DNA of 36,463 bases from SZUA-287 sp036397975 (GCA_036397975.1 DASWHW010000101.1:1-36463); one strand, 5' to 3'; counted from the first letter of the stretch, positions 15,273 through 24,206 are shown. Program-made: numbers and translations. The notes: generated by a model from the letters alone, not told the origin.

Positions 15273-16195
15273 GTTGTAAGAAATTCCACAAGAAGGGGTG
15301 TTACGTGGGTGAGATCGGGAGTTGTCGATTGATTTTTCAAAAGAGTCACAAAATCACCGGACCGATTTCCCGCAACCAAAAGTGGGACCGGATTGCGGGT
15401 GTGGGTCTTCACCTGGAGGTTCTCAATATTTCCATGGTCACTCGTGAGGAGGATAAGGGTCTTCTCGAGATCAACCTCTGAGAGAACTGCTCCGAGGCAC
15501 TCGTCAAAGACCTCAAGTGTGGAAATAGCATCCGCATGATTCATTGCGTGGCCGGCATGGTCGGTCTTCCAATACTCAAAGAGCACGAAGTGATAATCCC
15601 GCGTGAGAGCGCCAAGCCGCTGGCCAGCGGTCTTTGCTGCAATCGGATACACGCCCGGGTGCCCGAGATCTTTCCAGCCGATGTTCGTTATATCAGCGGA
15701 AATTGCTTCCCCACGATCCAGGTCGGTCGCATCGAGGAGACGCACTCCGCTCTGTTGACACGAAAACGTGGTAACAGTGAGTCTCGATCTTTTCTTCTTT
15801 TGGTAGTCGAAGAAACGCTGTGGAAATGCATTCGCAAAGCAAACTTTCTTCTCTTTTTGAATGAGTTGTCGGAAGATATTCTTCTCGATGATGATTGGCT
15901 TCAGAGTAGAATACGGGTGTGGCCCGAAGTGCTTGCCAACGAATTGAGATGCATTGACACCTGTGAAAAGAGCCGCCTGGCCGGTACCACTTTGCGGAAG
16001 TCCGGGCACTCCAAGACACGCGTCAATCGAGATAACCTGCCCGCGATCGCCGCGCTGGGATGGATCGAGAAGGGACGGAAGCGTGCCTCCCACGATGGAG
16101 CGAAGGGCTGGCAACTCCGCAGCAAAGAAGGGATTCTCCGCGGGGTTGGCATTCCCAATGCCTACTCCATCAAGAAAAAACATGAGGACGTTCAC
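15269..16195 (-). CDS. Alkaline-phosphatase-superfamily metalloenzyme of unknown substrate
   Basis: This 308-residue protein has the di-metal site pattern of the phosphoglycerate mutase (iPGM)/phosphopentomutase branch. D9 is in FFLDGVGIG, a likely S/T nucleophile lies in PQSGTGQAALFTG (67-79), then D212/H213/H216 (KTDHAGH), D253/H254 (TSDHGN) and H265 (THTRNPVPLL). It is far shorter than iPGM (about 510) and lacks the large inserted transferase domain, so it is neither a classic iPGM nor a clear phosphopentomutase. The start is GTG at 16195; an ATG four codons later is possible. The stop overlaps the comEC start (ATGA), which implies translational coupling. Substrate unknown. Confidence 0.8.
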   Translation of the reverse strand: MNVLMFFLDGVGIGNANPAENPFFAAELPALRSIVGGTLPSLLDPSQRGDRGQVISIDACLGVPGLPQSGTGQAALFTGVNASQFVGKHFGPHPYSTLKPIIIEKNIFRQLIQKEKKVCFANAFPQRFFDYQKKKRSRLTVTTFSCQQSGVRLLDATDLDRGEAISADITNIGWKDLGHPGVYPIAAKTAGQRLGALTRDYHFVLFEYWKTDHAGHAMNHADAISTLEVFDECLGAVLSEVDLEKTLILLTSDHGNIENLQVKTHTRNPVPLLVAGNRSGDFVTLLKNQSTTPDLTHVTPLLVEFLTT

Positions 16196-16237
16196 TGAGG
16201 ATCCAGAGAAACGAAATGGGAAGTATTCTTCCCGAGC

Positions 16238-16996
16238 CTACTTTTTCAGCTTCTGGGTCTGTGTCGAGATATATGCCGCCCAGGCCTTCTCGATAGCCAC
16301 GTAACTCTCCTTGAATTGCCTGGAGAATACCTCTTCAACGCCAGTCACTCCATCGAAGGCCTTAAACACTCCATTGGCTCGGTCCTCGCCATAGCGATCG
16401 ACGATGAACTTCATTGTATGTCCTAATACGAAATGAACGTCGTCCCGTTTCGGCGGATCGGGATATTGCTCAATGATTTGATCGAGATCTGAAAAGTACG
16501 AGATGAGCATTCCATAGGCTGGAGTGAGTCCCGCCATTTCTCCACAATAGGATACCGCGAACGCTTCTCGCAGCCATCGCGGACATCCTTTTCTCCCCAC
16601 CTCATCGAGCATTGCCGTTGCAAATTCAAATGAGAGTGTCTGCTCCATAATTTTCCTCTTGAGCAGCGACTCGACCGGCTGCAAATGGAACACTCCCCTT
16701 TCATAAAATCCACCTCTCCATGTCTTCTTCATTTTTGATTGGGAAATGTAGGAGCCAAGAGATGCGTAGAGGCGAACAACAAGTGGCTGCTGTAACTCCA
16801 GGCCGGTTTGTTTATTGAGGTAGGTGTAATCTTCTTCAAGGTAATCTGCTACTTGCCGGGCATCGAGTTCCGGAACACCCTTCTCGTACTTTACCTCAAA
16901 GTGAACTGTTTTGAGAGTCTCAAAAGGATTTTGAGCATGGAGGTACGGTGAAGAGAAAATGAGAAGAGTGACAGGAAGTAGGAAATGGCGCATCAT
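16238..16996 (-). CDS. Exported peptidase-MA-like protein, apparently inactive
   Basis: This 252-residue protein begins with a signal peptide (hydrophobic 5-18, likely cleavage after HAQ at 22). The sequence LSFEFATAML then PRWLREAFAVSY has the spacing of the zinc site of peptidase-MA/gluzincin proteins (HExxH ... WLxEGxA). Here both zinc histidines are replaced (F123 and T127), while the glutamates E124 and E144 remain. The later YFSDLDQIIEQYPD and VHFVLGHTMKFIVDRYG resemble the helical C-terminal part of that family. I infer an inactive, periplasmic protease-fold protein. AGGAGAGG precedes the start. It lies 24 bases after dtd in the same run of genes. Confidence 0.7.
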   Translation of the reverse strand: MMRHFLLPVTLLIFSSPYLHAQNPFETLKTVHFEVKYEKGVPELDARQVADYLEEDYTYLNKQTGLELQQPLVVRLYASLGSYISQSKMKKTWRGGFYERGVFHLQPVESLLKRKIMEQTLSFEFATAMLDEVGRKGCPRWLREAFAVSYCGEMAGLTPAYGMLISYFSDLDQIIEQYPDPPKRDDVHFVLGHTMKFIVDRYGEDRANGVFKAFDGVTGVEEVFSRQFKESYVAIEKAWAAYISTQTQKLKK

Positions 16997-17020
16997 TGAG
17001 CCTCTCCTGATTGTGAGTAT

Positions 17021-17470
17021 TTAGTTCTTGCTTTCAATTATGATCGTGACGGGACCTTCATTGACCAGGTGCACTTCCATCATCGCACGGAATACGCCGG
17101 TGGCGACCTTCTCTTCGCCCAGAATGCCTTTCATTCTTGCCACAAAATGCTCGTAAAGAGGTTCAGCCTCTTCGGGTCTCGCCGCATCGCTGAATCCCGG
17201 ACGGTTCCCTTTCTCCACATCTGCATATAATGTGAACTGCGAAATAATGAGCAACTGACCGTCGACATCGCTCAGAGCTAAATTCATTTTTTCTGCTTCA
17301 TCCTCAAAGACTCGTAGGTGCGAACATTTCTCAGCGAGATATTCCGCTGCCGATTGATTATCCCCCTTCTTGATGCCAAGGAAAATGACGAAGCCTTTGC
17401 CAATGCTGCCGTGCGTCTCCCCGTCAATCGTGACGTGTGCCTTGCTTACTTTTTGAATCAACGCTCTCAA
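17021..17470 (-). CDS. dtd: D-aminoacyl-tRNA deacylase
   Basis: DTD hydrolyses D-amino acids (and glycine) from mischarged tRNA, a cytoplasmic proofreading step. The 149 residues match family length and include the active-site motifs SQFTLYAD and NEGPVTI. The start codon is TTG at 17470: the resulting N-terminus MRALIQKVSKAHVTIDGE is the family's usual start, and TTGA overlaps the prmC stop by four bases, so the two are translationally coupled. Confidence 0.95.
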   Translation of the reverse strand: MRALIQKVSKAHVTIDGETHGSIGKGFVIFLGIKKGDNQSAAEYLAEKCSHLRVFEDEAEKMNLALSDVDGQLLIISQFTLYADVEKGNRPGFSDAARPEEAEPLYEHFVARMKGILGEEKVATGVFRAMMEVHLVNEGPVTIIIESKN

Positions 17471-18363
17471 CCGGCCCGGACTCCACAGACTATCCGGGGA
17501 ATGGATGCATAGTCTTCAAAAACCCGGATGTCCATCAATCCGGAGGATTGGAAACAATCGACGGCGGCATCCCTCTGACCATGACCGATCTCGAGTGCCA
17601 GCAATCCTCGAGGATGAAGATTTCTCATTGATAATTCAGCAAGGCGTCGAATGAACCGGAAACCGTCTCCTCCGTCTGTCGTCGCAATCGTGGGTTCGAA
17701 ATCGCGCACTTCCTCCGCAAGTGTTCCATGCTCGGCCTGAGAGATATACGGAGGATTGGACACAATAACGTCAAAAAGCTCGTGGTCGGAAAAATCATGG
17801 AGAATATCGTTGCATCGCAACTCAACGTTCATAATAGAATGACGATCGAGGTTGCGCTGTGCGGTTGCAAGTGCTTCAGCGCTGATATCCACCGATACGA
17901 TGCGTGCGTCAGGAAAGGATTTCGCCAGAGCGATGGGAATATTGCCCGAGCCTGTCCCCACATCAAGAATCGAGACAGGCTTCGTCCACAGTTCTTTCAC
18001 GATGTCCATAACTCGTTCTACCAGAATCTCTGTCTCGGGTCTTGGTATCAGGACGTTAGAGTCGACATACAACGGCAGTCCCATAAATTCGGTTTCGCCA
18101 AGGATGAATTGGAGTGGCTCGCGCGTTAATCTTCGCTTGAACAAGGTTTTGAATTCTGTCAACTCCACTTGGGTCAAAGGGCGGTCGAAGTGCATATAGA
18201 GTTGAACACGCGTCATTCGGAGGACATGCGCGAGGAGAAGTTCACAATGAAGGCGGGACTCATCCAACCCTCTCTGCTGCAAGTATTCCGCTCCCCATTC
18301 TACAAGACGAAGAATCGTCCATTGCTTTACGTCTTCAGCGATCATCGTTGGAGAATCTGTCAT
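17467..18363 (-). CDS. prmC: Release factor glutamine methyltransferase PrmC (HemK)
   Basis: PrmC methylates the glutamine of the GGQ motif in release factors RF1/RF2 using S-adenosylmethionine. I choose the ATG at 18363 (298 residues); a TTG at 18402 would extend it by 13 residues that the family lacks. From that start the helical N-terminal domain spans about 1-95, then LIPRPETE (105-112), the SAM-binding DVGTGSG (134-140) and the catalytic NPPY (203-206). The usual neighbour prfA is absent; here the gene follows an MFS transporter and overlaps dtd by four bases. Confidence 0.94.
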   Translation of the reverse strand: MTDSPTMIAEDVKQWTILRLVEWGAEYLQQRGLDESRLHCELLLAHVLRMTRVQLYMHFDRPLTQVELTEFKTLFKRRLTREPLQFILGETEFMGLPLYVDSNVLIPRPETEILVERVMDIVKELWTKPVSILDVGTGSGNIPIALAKSFPDARIVSVDISAEALATAQRNLDRHSIMNVELRCNDILHDFSDHELFDVIVSNPPYISQAEHGTLAEEVRDFEPTIATTDGGDGFRFIRRLAELSMRNLHPRGLLALEIGHGQRDAAVDCFQSSGLMDIRVFEDYASIPRIVCGVRAG

Positions 18364-18408
18364 AATGGTTTCCAATATAGCCGGCCCTTCATTGAAATGC
18401 AACGACGC

Positions 18409-19656
18409 TTACGAGGGATTTGGATGGATGGAGCGAGGGTCCACCACCTTTAGCATCATAAAGGAAATGCCAATCACCGACGCCGTTGCACCAGCGAGAA
18501 ACATTGCCTCATACCCGAATGTCTCACTGATCCAGCCGCCGGCAACGCTTGCAAAGTAAAAAGGGGCCAGAATAGTATTCATCAGGCCAATATATGTCGA
18601 TCGCTTCATCGGCGGACCATACTCAACCGAGATATTGTATCGACCCATAAGATCACCGGTCAAGTTAAAACCGACAAACACAAACACCACCGTGAACCAG
18701 GCCAGTGATGGCGCAAGGAGCGCCCAAAGCGTCGCCACGAGCATCGCACAGGAGGCAAGCACAATTGTCGCCTTATTTCCTTTTCGGTCGGCGAGAAGTC
18801 CGTTGAGCGGCGCGCTAACGACCTGGGCCGCAACCATTACGAGGGTAAACTGTGCTACAACACTCTTGTCCGCATCGAATTTGTGAAGTGCGTACACCGT
18901 GAAGAAGGAAACTGGCATGACCGCGATGACAAGAAAAGCAGAAGCGCCAAGGAATCGCCGAAAGGCGATATTCGAGCGCAGCACATCAGGAAGATGTCGG
19001 AGAAATGGGAACATCTTTCGGGGTGCACCCACCGGACTCGGATCAGCCTCCACCAGTTTTGTCTGAATAAGAATTGACAGCCCTTGGAGAGCGAAGGCAC
19101 ATAGGAACGCAAGGGCGTAACCGTGCGGAAACTCCATAGTTCTCAGGAAAAACATTAACAGGAGTCCGCAAAGAAACGAACCTATGCCGCCAATGGAGTT
19201 CCTCACTGCAAACAACCTGCCGCGTCTTCGGGGTGGGGTGAGTTTCGCGAAAAGATCGAACCAGCCGGGCGTCGCAACGCCAAGGAGAATCTGATTAAGA
19301 AGGAGAAGCAATAACAGGAGAAGAAGAGCCACTTCAGGTTGAGACGGTCCAAAGAAGAACACCGCGAGTCCCATAAAGAGAACAACGCTCCTTTGCGCTA
19401 CACCGAAGCCTAGTGCCCACGGTTTTTTCCAGGGCAATGTTTCAACAAAACGGGCAGCAAACAACTGGGGAAGAAACAAGCCGACCCATAAGATCACTCC
19501 CACAAAACCGACAACCACATTGCTGCCTCCAAGTGCAACGACTAGCGCTGGAAGGACTGTCTGTGGGGAAATGAATGCGGACCCGGAAGCAAAAGCTGCT
19601 CCTTCGGCCGCGTTCAGATAGAAATTCTTTCTCTGAACCTCTCTCGACTCAGTCAT
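18409..19656 (-). CDS. Major facilitator superfamily transporter
   Basis: A 415-residue, highly hydrophobic protein with about 12 membrane segments in two halves, separated by a charged loop near residues 205-235 (KLVEADPSPVGAPRKMF). The signature-like basic loops LTPPRRRGRLFAVRNS and LLADRKGNKA fit the loop 2-3/8-9 positions of the superfamily. One helix holds ten consecutive leucines encoded by mixed codons. The substrate cannot be predicted. The stop lies 45 bases before the prmC ATG. No ribosome-binding site is obvious at the ATG at 19656. Confidence 0.88.
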   Translation of the reverse strand: MTESREVQRKNFYLNAAEGAAFASGSAFISPQTVLPALVVALGGSNVVVGFVGVILWVGLFLPQLFAARFVETLPWKKPWALGFGVAQRSVVLFMGLAVFFFGPSQPEVALLLLLLLLLLNQILLGVATPGWFDLFAKLTPPRRRGRLFAVRNSIGGIGSFLCGLLLMFFLRTMEFPHGYALAFLCAFALQGLSILIQTKLVEADPSPVGAPRKMFPFLRHLPDVLRSNIAFRRFLGASAFLVIAVMPVSFFTVYALHKFDADKSVVAQFTLVMVAAQVVSAPLNGLLADRKGNKATIVLASCAMLVATLWALLAPSLAWFTVVFVFVGFNLTGDLMGRYNISVEYGPPMKRSTYIGLMNTILAPFYFASVAGGWISETFGYEAMFLAGATASVIGISFMMLKVVDPRSIHPNPS

Positions 19657-19705
19657 AACAATTGATGGAAGGTACGAGTGATGAGGAGTTTATTCCTCTC
19701 TCTGA

Positions 19706-21409
19706 TCACTGTGTTGGAGGAACAACTTCACCGGAAGAATAGACTACTTCGCCTTCGATCATAGTAATATCCACGGTGGTCTTTGGAATAAGGGCCGGTT
19801 CCACTTTCATGATATCATTTGAAAGGACCACCAGGTCAGCAACTTTTCCCGGTTCAAGCGTGCCCTTGGTTTTTTCCTGAAACGATGCATACGCAGCCCA
19901 CGACGTAAACGACTCGAGCGCCTCCTCCCTGGTCATCCGCTCCTCAGGGTGCCATCCACCCTTTGGCCAACCATGAACATCCTGGCGAGTGATTGCTGCA
20001 TAGAACCCAAGGAGTGGATTGGGACTTTCGACCGGAAAATCAGAGCCACCTGGAATGATGGATCCCGCTTTGATGAATGATCTCCACGCGTATGCACCTT
20101 TCTCACGATCAGGTCCGATGCGATCACCCGCCCAATACATGTCCGACGTACAATGCGTTGGTTGCATTGATGGAATGATTCCAAGAAGCGAGAACCGCGG
20201 AATGTCGTCCGGCAAAACCACCTGTGCGTGCTCCACACGAAACCGCACATCGGCACCTTTGACATGTCCTGTCTGAAACGCCCTCTCGTAGGCATTAAGC
20301 ACAATGTGGTTCCCTCGATCACCGATAGCATGAGTGCAAACCTGGAATCCTTTGGCCAACGCCTTTGCGGCGGCCTCCTGGAGTGAATCCTGTCGTATCA
20401 GGGTTAGACCTCTATTCCCCGGATCATCAGCGTAGGGTTCGATAAGCGCGGCACCACGAGAACCTAATGCACCATCCGCGTAGAGTTTCAATGCACGGAT
20501 AATCAGCCGAGACTCAGGTTCGCCCAACTCCGGACCGGTTTTTTGAAAATGATCCCACGTTTCTCCAACGCCATCAATAGCAACATAGACTCGAAATGGA
20601 AATTTCTTTTCTCGAATGAGTGTGCGATATATTTCAATGCCTTCAAGATCGACCCCCATATCGTGTACTTCGGTCAATCCTATCTTCAGGCAAGCCTGGA
20701 TTGCAAGTTCGACGGCACGCATTCTCTCCCGGTCAGATGGCGCGGGGAGCGCGCTTGCGATAAGATTTACTGCCCTGTCGACAAAGACACCTGTCGGATT
20801 GCCGGCTTCATCACGTTCAATGCGACCCCCTTCAGGATCGGCGGTCGCATTCGTGACCCCAGCCAACTCCATAGCCTTGCTGTTGATCCACACTGCGTGC
20901 CCATCAACCCGAACGAGATAAGCAGGAATATCGTTCGTCGCTGAATCAAGCATCGACTTTGTCGGGAACGCTTTGTTCTGCCAAAGGTTCTGGTCCCATC
21001 CACGGCCCCGAATCCACGATATCGCATCACCAATGGCAACACGCTCCCGGATCCGCCGTTGGATTTCTTCGACAGAAGGTGCAGCAGTAAGATCAAGTAT
21101 GAGCAATGAAGCGCCCAGCCCCTCAAGGTGTGCATGTGCATCAATGAACCCGGGATAGACACCCTTTCCCTGAAGATCAATAATCTGCTGTGAGGAATAT
21201 GTTGAAAGGATATCATCACTCGAACCGAGCGCGAGAATATGGCCATTCTCAATCGCGATTGCCTCAGCGGACGGAGCAGCCGCATTGACGGTATAGACGA
21301 CGCCGTTAATCAAAAGCATTGAGGCGTCTTTCTTCGGTCTCCACAAGAGAACAATAAGAACAACGAACAAGATCAATGCGGAAATACCGACGGCAACGTT
21401 TCGTTTCAT
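19706..21409 (-). CDS. Membrane-anchored amidohydrolase (YtcJ-like, amidohydrolase_3)
   Basis: This 567-residue metal-dependent hydrolase starts with an uncleaved-looking helix (7-23) that would anchor it in the inner membrane with the enzyme outside. The beta-sandwich and TIM-barrel parts show FIDAHAH (metal ligands H92, H94), VRVDGHAVWINS, KLYADGALGSRGA (the lysine equivalent in this subfamily), CTHAIGDRGN, VEHAQVV and GGSDFPVE (late metal/catalytic aspartate). All core motifs of the YtcJ/NfdA-like group are present. Members act on N-formyl or N-substituted amines, but the substrate is usually unknown. It heads the minus-strand run to comEC and is divergent from mazG. Confidence 0.9.
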   Translation of the reverse strand: MKRNVAVGISALILFVVLIVLLWRPKKDASMLLINGVVYTVNAAAPSAEAIAIENGHILALGSSDDILSTYSSQQIIDLQGKGVYPGFIDAHAHLEGLGASLLILDLTAAPSVEEIQRRIRERVAIGDAISWIRGRGWDQNLWQNKAFPTKSMLDSATNDIPAYLVRVDGHAVWINSKAMELAGVTNATADPEGGRIERDEAGNPTGVFVDRAVNLIASALPAPSDRERMRAVELAIQACLKIGLTEVHDMGVDLEGIEIYRTLIREKKFPFRVYVAIDGVGETWDHFQKTGPELGEPESRLIIRALKLYADGALGSRGAALIEPYADDPGNRGLTLIRQDSLQEAAAKALAKGFQVCTHAIGDRGNHIVLNAYERAFQTGHVKGADVRFRVEHAQVVLPDDIPRFSLLGIIPSMQPTHCTSDMYWAGDRIGPDREKGAYAWRSFIKAGSIIPGGSDFPVESPNPLLGFYAAITRQDVHGWPKGGWHPEERMTREEALESFTSWAAYASFQEKTKGTLEPGKVADLVVLSNDIMKVEPALIPKTTVDITMIEGEVVYSSGEVVPPTQ

Positions 21410-21559
21410 ATTGGATGAAGGAAGATCACGGAACTTAACAAATTAATTGGGGTCAATATAGAAAATCAACCAGCCAGAATCCACAGACAAAACGCCTTCG
21501 TTGCAAGTCAAATCCAAAATGTCTACGTTGGCGCAACCGTTGAATGAATCGGAGAGCCA
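21410..21559. other. Divergent intergenic region (amidohydrolase / mazG)
   Basis: Both flanking genes must be transcribed from within these 150 bases. I find only weak sigma-70-like pairs (for example CTTAAC-17-TATAGA on the plus strand) and no dyad, so no promoter is assigned. Confidence 0.4.
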
Positions 21560-22342
21560 ATGAGTGAATACCCGAAAATCCCGATGGAAGAGTTCGAAGA
21601 GTTTGTCCGCGTCGTGAGACGTCTCAGAAAAGAGTGCCCGTGGGACAAGGAGCAAACACACCAGTCGATACGCCATAGCCTCGTGGAGGAATGTTACGAA
21701 GTGGTGGAGGCACTTGATGAGAACAACCTTGATGAGTTGCAAAGAGAGCTCGGTGACCTTCTTCTGCACATCGTCATGCACGCGACGATTGCCGAACAGT
21801 CAGGAGAGTTTTCTCTCCACGATATTTTCCGCCATATCACCGACAAACTTATTCGCAGGCATCCCCATGTTTTTGGAGCTCTCCAATCGAGTGATGTAAA
21901 CGAAGTAAAGCACAACTGGGAAAAGCTGAAAATGGCTGAAGGACGAACCTCTGTGCTTGAGGGGATACCAAAACATCTTCCTGCGCTTCAGCGAGCAGGG
22001 CGGGTTCAGGAAAGAGCCGCCAAAGTGGGCTTTGACTGGAACAGCAAAGATGACGTGTGGCTGAAAGTCAAGGAGGAAACGGAAGAGTTTCGTCAGGCAC
22101 TTGCTTCAGGAGATCAAGAGCATACGGAGGAAGAATTTGGAGACTACTTGTTCGCCCTGGTGAATTATGCCCGGTTCGAAAACATCAATCCAGAAAACGC
22201 CCTGCGGGCAACGGTTGAAAAATTCATACGACGTTTCCAGTTCGTCGAGGAGGAACTCCGCAACCAGGGCAAAGATATCCATCATTCATCGCTCGAAGAG
22301 ATGGATGCTCTTTGGAATTCGGCGAAAGAGAACGGCTATTGA
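21560..22342 (+). CDS. mazG: Nucleoside triphosphate pyrophosphohydrolase MazG
   Basis: MazG hydrolyses NTPs and dNTPs to monophosphate and pyrophosphate, a house-cleaning and stress-modulating activity. The 260 residues hold two MazG helical domains. The first has CPWDKEQTHQS, the metal-binding EECYE pattern (43-47) and ELGDLLLH (63-70). The second has KEETEEFRQAL and EEEFGDYLFALVNYAR. GGAGAG lies five bases before the ATG. The stop TGA directly abuts the TTA that is the stop of the convergent phoH gene. Confidence 0.95.
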   Translation: MSEYPKIPMEEFEEFVRVVRRLRKECPWDKEQTHQSIRHSLVEECYEVVEALDENNLDELQRELGDLLLHIVMHATIAEQSGEFSLHDIFRHITDKLIRRHPHVFGALQSSDVNEVKHNWEKLKMAEGRTSVLEGIPKHLPALQRAGRVQERAAKVGFDWNSKDDVWLKVKEETEEFRQALASGDQEHTEEEFGDYLFALVNYARFENINPENALRATVEKFIRRFQFVEEELRNQGKDIHHSSLEEMDALWNSAKENGY

Positions 22343-23359
22343 TTACTTCCCGCTCCCCGTGAGTGGGTCAGGAGCGGTACGGGATACAGTGTTGTTGTAC
22401 TTTTCGTAGGCGTCGATAATATCTTTCACAAGTCGGTGACGGACAACGTCATTTCGGTCGAGGTAGACGAACGAAATTCCCTCCACCTGCTGCAACACCT
22501 CCTGAATCTGCACCAAACCAGAACTTGCTTTTGATGGAAGATCGATTTGTGTCACGTCGCCCGTAATGATCGCGCGCGAGTTGGGACCTAACCTCGTCAG
22601 AAACATTTTCATTTGCATGGCGGAGGCATTTTGTGCTTCATCAAGAATGACAAATGCGTTGTTCAGCGTTCGACCCCGCATATAAGCAAGCGGCGCTATT
22701 TCAATGACTCGTTTTTCTATGTACGTCTTCAGCTTGTCACCCGGCAGCATATCGTCCAGGGCATCATACAGGGGCCGAAGGTATGGATCGATCTTCTCCT
22801 TCAAATCACCCGGTAGAAACCCAAGACTCTCCCCCGCTTCAACCGCAGGTCGGGTCAGAACGATCTTCGTAATCTCATGGTTCTTCAAGCTGGCAACCGC
22901 AAGGGCAACCGCCATGTAGGTCTTTCCTGTACCGGCAGGACCGACCGCGAACACAATATCGTTCTTCCTCATTTGAAGAAGATATTCCCGCTGCCCGGGG
23001 GTTTTCGCGCGGATGATCTGGTTGTTGGTGTACAGGATAGATGCGTCGAGCTCCTCACTCGACATCCCCGAGACTGCCGTTTTCGGAAGGGGTGGTTCTC
23101 CGTTTACCGTAACAAGGTCAATAACGGTTTCAACGTCATTGTGTGTGAGGTTACCGTTCCGATTAAGAAGGAATAAGAGTTCTTTGAAAATTCGCTCAAT
23201 CTTTTCGACTTCCGATTGCACACCTCGAATGGTAATGGTATCTCCGCGGACGACAATCGTCGAATCGAACTTTCTCTCGACAATTTGAAGATTTGAGTCG
23301 TTCAAGCCAAGGAGATCGAACGTGTTTCCCCCTTCAATCCTAACTTTCTTCTCTACCAA
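22343..23359 (-). CDS. phoH: PhoH-like ATPase
   Basis: A 338-residue cytoplasmic protein with an N-terminal KH-like region (about 15-70) and a PhoH ATPase domain. Walker A is GPAGTGKT (140-147) and Walker B is VILDEAQN (237-244), with the conserved ITGDVTQIDLP further on. PhoH/YbeZ proteins are RNA-associated ATPases or helicases, commonly next to YbeY; that gene is absent here. The start is TTG at 23359: an in-frame TAG lies three codons upstream, the next ATG is nearly 100 codons in, and AAGGA lies ten bases before the TTG. A strong terminator of the upstream LysM unit ends only about 25 bases before this start. Confidence 0.94.
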   Translation of the reverse strand: MVEKKVRIEGGNTFDLLGLNDSNLQIVERKFDSTIVVRGDTITIRGVQSEVEKIERIFKELLFLLNRNGNLTHNDVETVIDLVTVNGEPPLPKTAVSGMSSEELDASILYTNNQIIRAKTPGQREYLLQMRKNDIVFAVGPAGTGKTYMAVALAVASLKNHEITKIVLTRPAVEAGESLGFLPGDLKEKIDPYLRPLYDALDDMLPGDKLKTYIEKRVIEIAPLAYMRGRTLNNAFVILDEAQNASAMQMKMFLTRLGPNSRAIITGDVTQIDLPSKASSGLVQIQEVLQQVEGISFVYLDRNDVVRHRLVKDIIDAYEKYNNTVSRTAPDPLTGSGK

Positions 23360-23383
23360 ATAAGTCTATTCCTTTTTCTTTGT

Positions 23384-23424
23384 GAAAAACATAAAGCCCC
23401 CGTCCTGTACAGGAACGAGGGCTT
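23384..23424 (-). terminator. Rho-independent terminator after the LysM gene
   Basis: On the minus strand AAGCCCTCGTTCCTG and CAGGACGGGGGCTT form a long G/C-rich hairpin (23424-23394) followed by TATGTTTTTC. It closes the lipoprotein-LysM transcription unit just upstream of phoH. Confidence 0.85.
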
Positions 23425-23465
23425 CGAATCGTTATGCGGTTGTTGCATTAAGAGAAAAGAGCCTC

Positions 23466-24206
23466 TTACGGTTGCGCGCCAGCTTTCTTGCTATAATATG
23501 ACTTTGCCGCGGACTTTTCAGCACCTGTCATCTCGCCCTTGGTAGGAATCATCAACTTCTGGCCAGGATGGATAACATCCGGATCTTTGATCTGGTCCCG
23601 GTTGCCCTGCCAGATTTTCGGCCAGTGCCATGCGTTGTCATAAATGTCCTTCTTCTTCGCGATGTTCCAGAGGCAATCCCGATCGCGGGACCAGGTGCCG
23701 ACTGTGTACATTTTGACTGCTCCGGCGAGGGTCGAACGGAGAGATTTGATCTTTTCGTTCAGTGCCGTCAGCCTGTCCCAGAACTCGGGGATCAGCGAGA
23801 GCTTGTTTTCCCAGAGACTTTTCACTGTCGCTTCCAGTTGGTCGACTTCTCCGGATCGCGCCGCAAGATCGCCGTCGGAAAGACGCATCAGTTCGTTGGC
23901 GTTGTTTTCGGCCGCCTCAATTTTCTTGCGATACTCTGCCGCCAAGTCTGCGTTTGACCCGACGAGAGCGTATAACTCGTCCATGCACTTTGTAATATCG
24001 GCGTCGAGTGACGTTGACTGCGATCTTAATGCAGTGATTTGATCATTCAATGTCTTTAATTTTGTACTCAGCTCGTTCCGCATCGCTGTGTACTGATTCA
24101 TTTCCTGTTGCCACTGGTCTTTGGACATCTCTTCCTGCGCAACAGCGCCACCAACACAGACCATTAAAGCGGCCAGGACTATCGTCGTGAGGAATAGTGA
24201 TTTCAT
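23466..24206 (-). CDS. Exported coiled-coil protein with C-terminal LysM domain
   Basis: The ATG at 24206 gives 246 residues and has GGAG nine bases upstream; earlier ATGs in frame overlap the preceding lipoprotein gene and lack a ribosome-binding site. Residues 1-23 form a signal peptide (MKSLFLTTIVL..., cleavage likely after AVA). A long helical, Gln/Leu/Lys/Glu-rich coiled coil spans about 30-160. A LysM domain follows (about 166-221: YTVGTWSRDRDCLWNIAKKKDIY ... DVIHPGQKLMIP, quoted only in part), which should bind peptidoglycan. The protein is thus probably periplasmic and wall-associated. It is co-transcribed with the small lipoprotein 28 bases upstream. Confidence 0.9.
   Translation of the reverse strand: MKSLFLTTIVLAALMVCVGGAVAQEEMSKDQWQQEMNQYTAMRNELSTKLKTLNDQITALRSQSTSLDADITKCMDELYALVGSNADLAAEYRKKIEAAENNANELMRLSDGDLAARSGEVDQLEATVKSLWENKLSLIPEFWDRLTALNEKIKSLRSTLAGAVKMYTVGTWSRDRDCLWNIAKKKDIYDNAWHWPKIWQGNRDQIKDPDVIHPGQKLMIPTKGEMTGAEKSAAKSYYSKKAGAQP

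Noticed and set aside
18364..18402. TTG start 13 codons upstream for prmC
   Set aside because: The extra residues are not expected in the family and the ATG at 18363 is a better start.
19290..19340. Run of ten leucines in the MFS transporter as an inserted repeat or slippage site
   Set aside because: The codons are mixed (CTT, CTC, CTG, TTA, TTG), so it is an ordinary very hydrophobic helix.
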